Positions 1 through 4,658 of a DNA stretch of 6,361 bases are shown one piece after another. Positions within the stretch are counted from its first letter, which is position 1, and every line of letters begins with the position of its first letter. Origin of the DNA: Desulfobacteraceae bacterium (GTDB lineage: Bacteria; Desulfobacterota; Desulfobacteria; Desulfobacterales; JAUWMJ01); the NCBI GenBank assembly GCA_030612225.1, contig JAUWOH010000189.1, positions 1 to 6,361 of the forward strand, written 5' to 3'. The translations under genes were made by a program, and so were the position numbers. Below the pieces are notes generated by a model that worked only from the letters and a program-made list of their open reading frames with translations, was not told the DNA's origin and made no database searches.

Positions 1-504
1 GAGATACATAGCGATTCGTTCGATTCCATAGGTTATTTCAGCGCATACAGGATTCAGATCTATACCTCCCACCTGCTGAAAGTAGGTAAACTGGGTTATT
101 TCCATCCCGTCGAGCCAGACCTCCCATCCCAAACCCCAGGCGCCCAGAGTGGGAGATTCCCAGTCATCTTCTACAAAGCGTATGTCGTGATCAAGTGTAT
201 TTACCCCGAAGCTTCTCAGCGAATCAAGGTAGATATCCTGTATGTCGAGCGGCGACGGCTTCATGATAACCTGATACTGGTAATAGTGCTGGAGTCTATT
301 CGGATTCTCTCCGTACCTGCCGTCGGTGGGTCTGCGGGAAGGCTCGACGTAAGCGACATTCCATGGTTCCGGGCCGAGGGTCCTGAGAAAGGTTGCAGGA
401 TTGAATGTTCCTGCTCCTACCTCAATGTCATACGGCTGCTGGAGAATGCATCCCTGATCTGCCCAGTATTTTTCAAGGGCCAATATCAATTCCTGAAAGG
501 TCAC
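1..504 (-). CDS. glyQ: Glycyl-tRNA synthetase alpha subunit, N-terminal 168 residues (gene continues past left edge)
   Basis: This is the catalytic alpha subunit of the alpha2beta2 bacterial glycyl-tRNA synthetase, a cytoplasmic enzyme that charges tRNA-Gly with glycine using ATP. Read on the minus strand, the protein starts VTFQELILALEKYWADQGC and carries family hallmarks: QQPYDIEVGAGTFNPATFLR, LGPEPWNVAYVEPSRRP, NRLQHYYQYQVIMKPSP and LGAWGLGWEVWLDGMEITQF. The match to GlyQ is continuous with no stop. The start is GTG (502-504), chosen because VTFQEL aligns with the usual MTFQEL start and a strong GGGGAGGG ribosome site lies four bases upstream (508-515). GlyQ is usually about 290-300 residues, so a little over half is visible. 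The beta subunit glyS would normally follow, off the left edge. Identification is by recognition of conserved segments. Confidence 0.97.
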   Translation of the reverse strand, partial: MTFQELILALEKYWADQGCILQQPYDIEVGAGTFNPATFLRTLGPEPWNVAYVEPSRRPTDGRYGENPNRLQHYYQYQVIMKPSPLDIQDIYLDSLRSFGVNTLDHDIRFVEDDWESPTLGAWGLGWEVWLDGMEITQFTYFQQVGGIDLNPVCAEITYGIERIAMYL

Positions 505-521
505 TTTCCCTCCCCGAAGAT

Positions 522-541
522 AAAAAAGGGTTTAGTCCCTT
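522..541 (-). terminator. Terminator-like hairpin in the glyQ leader
   Basis: On the minus strand, AAGGG and CCCTT form a 5-bp stem around loop ACTAAA, followed at once by a run of T. It lies just upstream of the glyQ ribosome site rather than after a gene, so it would be either a leader attenuator or a chance structure. The stem is short. No T-box consensus is evident. Confidence 0.25.
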
Positions 542-600
542 AGTCGTAAAGTTCTTGCAAAAATGGCAAAAGAATTTAGTAAGCGAACACTTACCGTCGA

Positions 601-666
601 AATTAGAAAATAGAAATTGGAAATTTAGCCTCATGCTTTTCTCCCGAATTTCTAATTTCCAATTTC
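601..666. repeat. AT-rich inverted repeat (interspersed repeat family)
   Basis: GAAATTGGAAATT at 613-625 is exactly inverted as AATTTCCAATTTC at 654-666, leaving a 28-base loop. Flanking bases extend the resemblance (AATTAGAAAATAG on the left, GAATTTCT on the right). The same word recurs at 884-897 and, in a longer form, at 2064-2084 and 2139-2159, so this is a repeated sequence within the window and not a single hairpin. Function is unknown. Confidence 0.7.
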
Positions 667-724
667 AAGCCGTGAACGGCTACAGGCTTTGAGCTTTTCC
701 GGCTTGTCCGGGTTATGGTTTAGG

Positions 725-748
725 GTTCAAGGGTTCAGACCTTTGAAC
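725..748. repeat. Small hairpin
   Basis: GTTCAAGGG (725-733) pairs with CCTTTGAAC (740-748) at eight of nine positions around loop TTCAGA. No T-run follows, so it does not look like an intrinsic terminator. Confidence 0.45.
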
Positions 749-794
749 TCGTTTCATCCCTCCAAAATTTCTAATTACCAACGATAACGTATGG

Positions 795-863
795 GCAACC
801 ACCCCGAGGTTGCACTGTGTTTGGTGGTTCCACCAAATCATGAGCGCAGGCACGGGGGCCTGC
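795..863. repeat. Cluster of three consecutive GC-rich hairpins
   Basis: Three perfect stems follow one another within 69 bases: GCAACC/GGTTGC (795-800 and 808-813), TTTGGTGG/CCACCAAA (820-827 and 830-837) and GCAGGC/GCCTGC (846-851 and 858-863). The last resembles a widespread intergenic repeat with the word GGGGGCCTGCCCCTAC; that comparison is from memory and unchecked. The cluster lies in non-coding DNA and next to AT-rich repeat copies, which suggests a composite of mobile intergenic repeats. Confidence 0.6.
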
Positions 864-971
864 CCCTACAATAATACCACCCAATTTCCAATTTCATGCC
901 ATGAGCAACTACAAATTAACATTGTGAACGATCTATGTCAACGTATGAAATCCGGTTGGTCTACGACAAAT

Positions 972-1211
972 TTATGGGTAAACTTGACAATCTGAATCTG
1001 GTTCTTCCGGTTTTCGCGTACTTATTGTTTTGCCCTGCTCGTAACAGGCTGAAATAAATAGGGAAATCATTGAGTCTTTATCTGCGCGGTTGAACCGGAT
1101 GGCAGCCAAGGCAGACCACATCTTGAGAGTGACGGTTTTTCCTTCCAGCCTGTTAAGCAAACGGTTTTCTGCCCACACAGCGAGATGGGGAATACCGATC
1201 CTCAACTTCAC
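972..1211 (-). CDS. Doubtful small ORF, unrecognised
   Basis: A 79-codon open frame on the minus strand starts with GTG (1209-1211) and encodes a basic, mixed-composition peptide including RIGIPHLAVWAENRLLNRLE and FISACYEQGKTIS. I do not recognise a family. No Shine-Dalgarno sequence is evident upstream, and the surroundings are non-coding repeats. The composition is protein-like, so it may be a remnant or a repeat-borne ORF rather than a functional gene. Confidence 0.2.
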   Translation of the reverse strand: MKLRIGIPHLAVWAENRLLNRLEGKTVTLKMWSALAAIRFNRADKDSMISLFISACYEQGKTISTRKPEEPDSDCQVYP

Positions 1212-1353
1212 TTACGCCGCTTTTTGTCTACTTAACCTCGTGATATCATATGCAATTTACAGAAGCACGCAAATTCCGGATGAACCGGGAAAGTTGATTG
1301 TTGTTTAAAATCAATTGCACCGAGGTTCTATTCTACTCTGCTAAAATAAAACC

Positions 1354-1382
1354 TTGACATTGCGTACGCTATAGCGTATTTT
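1354..1382 (+). promoter_or_regulatory. Promoter with embedded palindromic operator for the YefM/YoeB operon
   Basis: A perfect -35 hexamer TTGACA (1354-1359) is followed after 17 bp by TATTTT (1377-1382) as the likely -10. A perfect 14-bp palindrome TACGCTATAGCGTA (1365-1378) fills the spacer and reaches into the -10. Its position is what is expected for autorepression by the antitoxin or the antitoxin-toxin complex, which would block RNA polymerase. YefM/Phd antitoxins are known to bind palindromes at their own promoters. That this palindrome is the operator is inferred. Confidence 0.7.
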
Positions 1383-1407
1383 AGATAAAAAGGAAGGGAG
1401 GTGAAAA

Positions 1408-1650
1408 ATGCCAACATTATCAGCTACTGAGGCGCGTACAAAACTATACCGCCTCATTGATCAAGCATCATTATCACATGAGCCTATTGTTATAACAGGG
1501 AAAAGGGGGAATGCAGTTCTCATATCCGAAGATGACTGGCTTTCAATTCAAGAAACCATGTATCTTTTGAATATTCCAGGTATGCGTGAGTCTATCCGCA
1601 AAGGTTTAGCAACTCCCATAGAGAACTGCAAAGAGGAACTGGATTGGTGA
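1408..1650 (+). CDS. yefM: Phd/YefM-family antitoxin
   Basis: This 80-residue protein belongs to the Phd/YefM antitoxin family. Its N-terminal part (about 1-50) reads PTLSATEARTKLYRLIDQA, then PIVITGKRGNAVLISEDDW, the family's DNA-binding and dimer fold. The C-terminal tail (about 51-80, with MYLLNIPGMRESIRKG and the acidic end EELDW) is the part that wraps and inhibits the toxin. In the cytoplasm it should neutralise the YoeB-like partner and repress the operon through the palindrome at 1365-1378. Its ATG follows a strong AGGGAGGTG ribosome site. The toxin gene begins inside its stop codon (GTGA overlap), which is typical of translational coupling. Full length, no defects seen. Confidence 0.93.
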   Translation: MPTLSATEARTKLYRLIDQASLSHEPIVITGKRGNAVLISEDDWLSIQETMYLLNIPGMRESIRKGLATPIENCKEELDW

Positions 1651-1910
1651 GTTGGCGAATTGTTTTTACAAAGCAAGCTCAAAAAGATGCTAAAAAATTA
1701 TCTGGTTCCGGACTTAGATCAAAAGCAGAAAAAATAATTGAAATACTACACCGGAACCCATACCAAGTCCCTCCACCCTATGAAAAACTCGTCGGTGATT
1801 TGGCGGGTGCTTATTCAAGACGATTAAATATCCAACACAGGATTGTTTATCAGGCCATGGATGATGAAAAAACTGTTAAAATTATTCGCATGTGGACACA
1901 CTATGAATAA
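1647..1910 (+). CDS. yoeB: Txe/YoeB-family endoribonuclease toxin
   Basis: This 87-residue toxin is of the Txe/YoeB type in the RelE superfamily. Such toxins bind the ribosomal A site and cut mRNA. I chose GTG (1647-1649), which overlaps the antitoxin stop as GTGA and gives the usual start MSWRIVFTKQAQKDAKKL; a TTG three bases earlier is less likely. Key residues are present: Glu46 in PPPYEKL, Arg59 and Arg65 in YSRRLNIQHRIVYQ, and His85-Tyr86 near the C-terminal end MWTHYE, matching the catalytic Glu46, Arg65 and His83 of E. coli YoeB. The segment PYEKLVGDLAGAYSRR is characteristic. The gene appears intact and active, and should be lethal without the adjacent antitoxin. A possible attC-like hairpin follows its stop. 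Confidence 0.93.
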   Translation: MSWRIVFTKQAQKDAKKLSGSGLRSKAEKIIEILHRNPYQVPPPYEKLVGDLAGAYSRRLNIQHRIVYQAMDDEKTVKIIRMWTHYE

Positions 1911-1916
1911 TGAGCA

Positions 1917-1960
1917 GAACCAAGCGCAAAAAGCCGCGCGGCTGATTAGCGTCGTTGGAC
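1917..1960 (+). other. attC-like imperfect hairpin downstream of yoeB (degenerate integron site or terminator-like stem)
   Basis: The sequence ends in GTTGGAC (1954-1960), which fits the integron core GTTRRRY, preceded by GCGTC. CCAA (1920-1923) pairs with TTGG (1955-1958), CGC with GCG, and AGCCGCGCGGCT (1932-1943) is a self-complementary centre. The orientation, gene then site, is right for a cassette. Against it, the left core AACCAAG matches RYYYAAC at only five of seven positions and the site is shorter than typical attC sites (about 57 bp or more). No T-run follows. Confidence 0.35.
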
Positions 1961-1978
1961 AGCAAAAACCGGGAAATA

Positions 1979-2228
1979 TAGTAATAGCTCAATAAATAGG
2001 GTCAACCCCAGGTATGTAAGAGTGATTGTGGATCGTAGCCCTTTACGGCTTGAGGCTTGAGACTTGAAATTGGAAATTAGAAATGGGGGGGCGATAAAAT
2101 AAGTTTACGAGTTAACAGCACAAAAGCTGGGAGGCCAAATTTCTAATTTCTAATTTCAATTAACGCTTACCGTGGATTGAGACCAACATTTCAAAAATTT
2201 AATCCCCCTATTTATTGAGCTGATACTA
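1979..2228. mobile_element. MITE-like element with 23-bp terminal inverted repeats
   Basis: The left end (1979-2001) and the reverse complement of the right end (2206-2228) agree at 21 of 23 bases, including a perfect 16-bp block AGCTCAATAAATAGGG (1986-2001) inverted at 2206-2221. The 250-bp interior has no credible coding sequence and carries a second inverted repeat (2064-2084 and 2139-2159). A non-coding body of this size between matched ends is what a MITE or other non-autonomous element looks like. ATA flanks both outer edges, too little to prove a target duplication. It separates the two toxin-antitoxin operons and ends nine bases before the mazEF -35 box. Confidence 0.5.
2064..2159. 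repeat. Nested AT-rich inverted repeat
   Basis: A 21-bp arm at 2064-2084 is inverted at 2139-2159 with one mismatch, leaving a 54-base spacer. The arms are built from the same AATTAGAAATT/AATTTCTAATTTC word found between 601 and 897, linking the two regions. The centre lies within about eight bases of the centre of the outer element, so the whole 1979-2228 segment can fold as one large cruciform. Confidence 0.75.
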
Positions 2229-2236
2229 ATAAATCC

Positions 2237-2265
2237 TTGACATTCAATACCGACGTAATTACAAT
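2237..2265 (+). promoter_or_regulatory. Near-consensus sigma70 promoter of the mazEF operon
   Basis: TTGACA (2237-2242), a 17-bp spacer and TACAAT (2260-2265) make an almost ideal promoter. The palindrome GTAATTAC (2255-2262) overlaps the -10, and ACATT (2240-2244) and AATGT (2263-2267) are inverted across the promoter; both are candidate operators for MazE autorepression. Ten bases, CCTTGACATT, are identical to the yefM/yoeB promoter at 1352-1361. The transcript would start near 2272 and run into a strong ribosome site at 2288-2294. Confidence 0.75.
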
Positions 2266-2300
2266 GTAGGCACCTAATAAGTAAGTCAAGGAGGTAGACC

Positions 2301-2555
2301 ATGAGAGCACGTGTTGTAAAAATTGGCAATTCCCAAGGTGTCCGTATTCCAAAACCTATACTTGAGCAAACAGGAATTATGGAGGACGTTGAGCTTGAAG
2401 TAGAGAAAAACCAGATCATTATTCGTCCTGTTTCAAATCCAAGGGTTGGTTGGGATCTTGCTTTTAAAACAATGGCCGAAAATGATGATGACATGCCGAT
2501 ACACGGAATCCAAAATATTTCAAATTCTTGGGATGAAGAAGAGTGGCAATGGTAG
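2301..2555 (+). CDS. mazE: MazE-type AbrB/SpoVT-fold antitoxin
   Basis: This 84-residue antitoxin has an N-terminal swapped-hairpin AbrB/MazE DNA-binding domain (about 1-46: RVVKIGNSQGVRIPKPILEQ, then VELEVEKNQIIIRPV) and an acidic, tryptophan-rich C-terminal tail (about 50-84: GWDLAFKTMAENDDD, WDEEEWQW). In MazE proteins that tail binds and blocks MazF. It should also repress the promoter at 2237-2265. ATG follows AAGGAGG with a six-base gap. The toxin start lies inside its last codons (seven-base overlap), so the pair is translationally coupled. No damage is visible. A long antisense ORF over this locus is a shadow. Confidence 0.94.
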   Translation: MRARVVKIGNSQGVRIPKPILEQTGIMEDVELEVEKNQIIIRPVSNPRVGWDLAFKTMAENDDDMPIHGIQNISNSWDEEEWQW

Positions 2556-2872
2556 TCAATCGATTCGATGTATATTTGATAAATCTTGATCCTACTGTTG
2601 GATCTGAAATTCAGAAAACCAGGCCCTGTTTGGTTATTTCGCCTGATGAAATGAATAGACATATCCGCACCGTTATTGTTGCCCCGTTGACTACAGCAGG
2701 CAAGGACTATCCCACAAGAGTATCCTGCAAATTTCAAAAGAAAAAAGGGCAAATCGTTTTAGATCAGATACGAACAATTGATAAAACACGTCTCATAAAA
2801 AAGCTTGGTTCTATTGATTCTGAAACTCAGTTGGAGGTTATTTCTCTCTTACAACGGCTATTTGCATTTTGA
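2549..2872 (+). CDS. mazF: MazF/PemK-family endoribonuclease toxin
   Basis: This 107-residue toxin belongs to the MazF/PemK/CcdB-fold family, sequence-specific RNases that cut single-stranded mRNA and sometimes rRNA or tRNA. I chose ATG at 2549-2551, giving MVVNRFDVYLINLDPTVGSE, the usual family start; an in-frame GTG at 2543 is less likely. Conserved features are GSEIQKTRPCLVISPDEMN (with Arg25, counterpart of a catalytic arginine in E. coli MazF), VIVAPLTT (with Thr48, the other conserved catalytic position) and KGQIVLDQIRTIDKTRL. Length is typical and it appears intact. It overlaps mazE by seven bases. A good attC candidate starts five bases after its stop. Confidence 0.95.
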   Translation: MVVNRFDVYLINLDPTVGSEIQKTRPCLVISPDEMNRHIRTVIVAPLTTAGKDYPTRVSCKFQKKKGQIVLDQIRTIDKTRLIKKLGSIDSETQLEVISLLQRLFAF

Positions 2873-2876
2873 GCCT

Positions 2877-2962
2877 GCCCAATCAGTCAGTCCACTCGGA
2901 CGGCAAAAAGTGCCGCTCGTTCCTTGCTCTGCTTTTGCCACCGGTGATTTGCGACGTTGGAT
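2877..2962 (+). other. Candidate integron attC site after mazF
   Basis: This 86-bp imperfect palindrome starts GCCCAAT (2877-2883; matches RYYYAAC except the last base) and ends GCGAC-GTTGGAT (2951-2962; GTTGGAT fits GTTRRRY fully). Inner arms CGGACGGCAAAAAG (2897-2910) and CTTTTGCCACCGG (2932-2944) pair with small mismatches, as attC stems do, leaving a central loop. Length lies within the known attC range and orientation is correct for a cassette carrying mazEF. From memory it resembles attC sites of chromosomal integrons. No integrase gene is in the window, so at most this is part of an attC cluster without an integrase. Confidence 0.65.
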
Positions 2963-3005
2963 GCATAAAAATAATTACTGATAGTCCATTAAAGAGGTAA
3001 AATTA

Positions 3006-3425
3006 ATGTCGAAACGGTTGCTTGTAGCTGCAGTATTCATCCTGTTTTTTGTATCTCATTCTCTTTTAGCAAATCAGAATAAAGAGGCTGAGGCCGGAAA
3101 AGTTGCTGACATATGGCTTTCTGTCGTTGATGCTGGGAATTACACTGATAGTTGGGACAATACGTCCGAGTATTTTAAAAACGCCGTCTCTAAAAGCCAA
3201 TGGGAAACAGCATTACAGTCCTTACGAAAGCCTCTTGGCGACGTAGTATCAAGAAAAATAGTCGGAATGAAGTATACTACGGCATTACCCGGTGCCCCAG
3301 ACGGTGAATATGTGGTTATTCAATACAAAACAGTCTTTAAAAACAAAGCTTCTTCAATAGAAACAGTAACCCCGTCGTTGGGAAAAGATGGGGTTTGGCG
3401 TGTAACAGGATATTTCATCAAATAA
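3006..3425 (+). CDS. Exported DUF4019-domain protein
   Basis: This 139-residue protein starts with a Sec signal peptide (basic SKR, hydrophobic core about 5-19, cleavage probably after LLA at 20-22), so the mature part should be periplasmic or exported. The rest matches DUF4019: WLSVVDAGNYTDSWD (37-51), FKNAVSKSQWETALQSLRKP (57-76), LGDVVSRKIVGMKYTTALPG, then APDGEYVVIQYKTVFKNK and a final strand GVWRVTGYFIK. The function of this domain is unknown. ATG is preceded by AGAGG at eight bases. It begins 43 bases after the attC candidate, so it could be the next cassette gene, but I see no attC after it. A terminator lies about 50 bases downstream. Confidence 0.88.
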   Translation: MSKRLLVAAVFILFFVSHSLLANQNKEAEAGKVADIWLSVVDAGNYTDSWDNTSEYFKNAVSKSQWETALQSLRKPLGDVVSRKIVGMKYTTALPGAPDGEYVVIQYKTVFKNKASSIETVTPSLGKDGVWRVTGYFIK

Positions 3426-3472
3426 CAACATCCATCAAGACGTTCACAGTGGGAATGACAACCATCACAGTC

Positions 3473-3498
3473 GACCGAAAACCCGCGCGGTCTTTTTT
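3473..3498 (+). terminator. Likely intrinsic terminator after the DUF4019 gene
   Basis: GACCG (3473-3477) pairs with CGGTC (3488-3492) around a ten-base loop, followed directly by six T (3493-3498). The stem is short but the T-run and position after the gene fit. A second perfect hairpin, GTAAAA/TTTTAC (3515-3520 and 3527-3532), lies just downstream. Confidence 0.55.
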
Positions 3499-3596
3499 CA
3501 TTAGCCACTCCTGAGTAAAACGTGGCTTTTACCACTGTCTTGTTGGATTTCCGGCGGGTAAACTTTTCATTATACCTTAAACACAAAGAAGGCCGT

Positions 3597-3741
3597 ATGA
3601 GAGACGTTTTTTTTCGATGCAATGCTAACTTCAAAGATTATCACATTTGTCTATTGGTTGTTGCTATTCTTTGCTGTTGTTTCGGGACTTGGCACAATGT
3701 TTGGGGGCTATGGAGGAGTAACTTTCGCAAAGTTTCTTATG
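3597..3741 (+). pseudogene. Broken DUF4282-like membrane protein gene, N-terminal part
   Basis: An ATG at 3597 sits behind AAGAAGG (3586-3592). Its frame meets a run of eight T (3607-3614). Removing one T joins it to the open frame from 3622, giving MRDVFF-DAMLTSKIITF, then the membrane segment VYWLLLFFAVVSGLGTMFGG and YGGVTFAKFL. This resembles the start of DUF4282 membrane proteins, from memory. The resemblance stops at about 3741, where transposase-like sequence begins in the same frame. So the gene appears both frameshifted and truncated. The T-run could instead permit slippage, but the missing C-terminal half argues against function. Confidence 0.5.
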
Positions 3742-3915
3742 GCAGGATGTCAGCGCTGGAGCATCGAGGTGGATTTCAAACCAGCCAAGGGTGAAGTCTG
3801 GCTCGACCACTATGAACTGACGAAATATCGGGGCCGGCATCGCCATATCACCCTCTCGATACTTGCCCTTACATTTCTTAAGGACGTACAGCGGCAATGG
3901 GCGGGGGAGGGTTAA
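3742..3915 (+). pseudogene. C-terminal remnant of an IS701/IS4-like DDE transposase
   Basis: The frame reads AGCQRWSIEVDFKPAKGEVW, then LDHYELTKYRGRHRHITLSI and LALTFL, ending at TAA (3913-3915). RW-IE--F--AKGEVGLDHYE followed by RHITL--LA--FL is the hallmark C-terminal region of IS701/IS4-group DDE transposases. The Glu in RWSIE is probably the third catalytic acid. Only about 57 codons remain and both upstream catalytic aspartates are absent, so it cannot transpose. It is fused in frame to the DUF4282-like fragment. Divergence such as GEVW for GEVG and RGRHRH for GWxRH suggests decay. Confidence 0.75.
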
Positions 3916-3979
3916 AATTCGGCTTTTTGCGAGTCCATCGAACTATACTTTCAAACTTCTCATAATATGGTCATAAAGA

Positions 3980-4591
3980 ATGGTATCCAGCAGTATCAGA
4001 CATAAATATATCGTAATCTTTTGCACAATATTCATTGTGTTCTTATCTGTTTTACCAATTTATGCCGATATCTATTTGTATATCGATAAAGAAGGAAACT
4101 ATTATTTTACCAACAGCCCTAAATCATCAAAATATCGACTATTCATAAGGGAAAAGCGACCAAAACCTTTAAGGTCACATCCAGCGAACAAGTATGACAA
4201 ATACATTAAAGAAGCGTCAACAAGGCACGGGGTTGCCTTTTCGCTGTTGAAAGCTATAATAAAAGTCGAATCGGATTTTGACCCCCGGGCTGTTTCTAAA
4301 AAAGGGGCAACGGGACTTATGCAGATAATGCCTGGGAATTTTGAGCTCCTCAGTATAAAAAATCCTTTCAATCCCCGTGAAAATATTTTAGGAGGCGCAC
4401 AATATTTTAAACAACTCTTAAATCGATTCAACGGGAATCCTGAGATCGCGCTTGCGGCTTATAACGCCGGCCCGGATAGTGTCAGCAGGGCAAGAGGCAT
4501 CCCACATATAAAAGAAACAGAAAATTTTGTCAAAAAAGTCATGAAATATTATCATGGCCTGGAAAAGGAGATAAGAGGCGTCCATAAATAA
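3980..4591 (+). CDS. Exported lytic transglycosylase (SLT domain) with DUF4124-like N-terminus
   Basis: This 203-residue enzyme should cleave the beta-1,4 MurNAc-GlcNAc bond of peptidoglycan with 1,6-anhydro ring formation, in the periplasm. A signal peptide covers about 1-29 (hydrophobic IVIFCTIFIVFLSVLPIYA). Residues about 30-60 (DIYLYIDKEGNYYFTNSP) resemble a DUF4124 module. The SLT domain spans about 72-195: catalytic Glu97 in IIKVESDFDPRAVSKKGATG, then GLMQIMP (112-118) and LAAYNAGP (158-165). Length and motifs indicate a complete family-1 type enzyme. The start is the only ATG before the signal core; the ribosome site (AAAGA region) is weak. It stands alone, downstream of a transposase remnant, with no recognised partner. 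It could serve cell-wall remodelling or envelope-spanning machine assembly; nothing here decides. Confidence 0.92.
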   Translation: MVSSSIRHKYIVIFCTIFIVFLSVLPIYADIYLYIDKEGNYYFTNSPKSSKYRLFIREKRPKPLRSHPANKYDKYIKEASTRHGVAFSLLKAIIKVESDFDPRAVSKKGATGLMQIMPGNFELLSIKNPFNPRENILGGAQYFKQLLNRFNGNPEIALAAYNAGPDSVSRARGIPHIKETENFVKKVMKYYHGLEKEIRGVHK

Positions 4592-4658
4592 CACAACTTC
4601 TATGTTCAGATACTCGTCTCCATCCATTACATCCCGCACTTCATCAAGCAGATTCAGG

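Larger units (their letters stand above)
505..1353. other. Repeat-rich intergenic region between glyQ and the first toxin-antitoxin operon
   Basis: No convincing protein gene is seen here. The region holds several copies of an AT-rich word built from AATTTC, CTAATTTC and CCAATTTC in both orientations (near 601-626, 646-667, 767-779 and 884-897), small perfect hairpins (725-748, 795-863), and one weak minus-strand ORF (972-1211). Short forward ORFs near 187-543, 405-692, 810-995 and 1090-1308 show no family resemblance and no ribosome sites. The glyQ promoter must lie in the left part, but no strong consensus is visible. Confidence 0.6.

Noticed and set aside
187..692. Forward ORFs over 187-543 and 405-692
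   Set aside because: The first is antisense to glyQ; the second is partly antisense and partly repeat sequence. Neither has a ribosome site.
601..2160. CRISPR array from the recurring AT-rich words
   Set aside because: Copies are irregularly spaced, in both orientations and vary in length; there are no uniform spacers and no cas genes.
2156..2752. Long minus-strand ORF of 198 codons across mazEF
   Set aside because: It lies opposite two clearly identified genes with good ribosome sites, its translation has low-complexity serine/isoleucine-rich text and no family features. It is an antisense shadow.
2949..2977. Separate promoter for the DUF4019 gene (TTGCGA, TAATTA)
   Set aside because: Both boxes are weak matches and the -35 lies within the attC candidate; read-through from mazEF is equally possible.
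3320..3634. Minus-strand ORF of 104 codons
   Set aside because: It runs antisense to the end of DUF4019 and through the terminator, with no family features.
4102..4431. Minus-strand ORF of 109 codons
   Set aside because: It is antisense to the lytic transglycosylase, whose motifs fix the coding strand.
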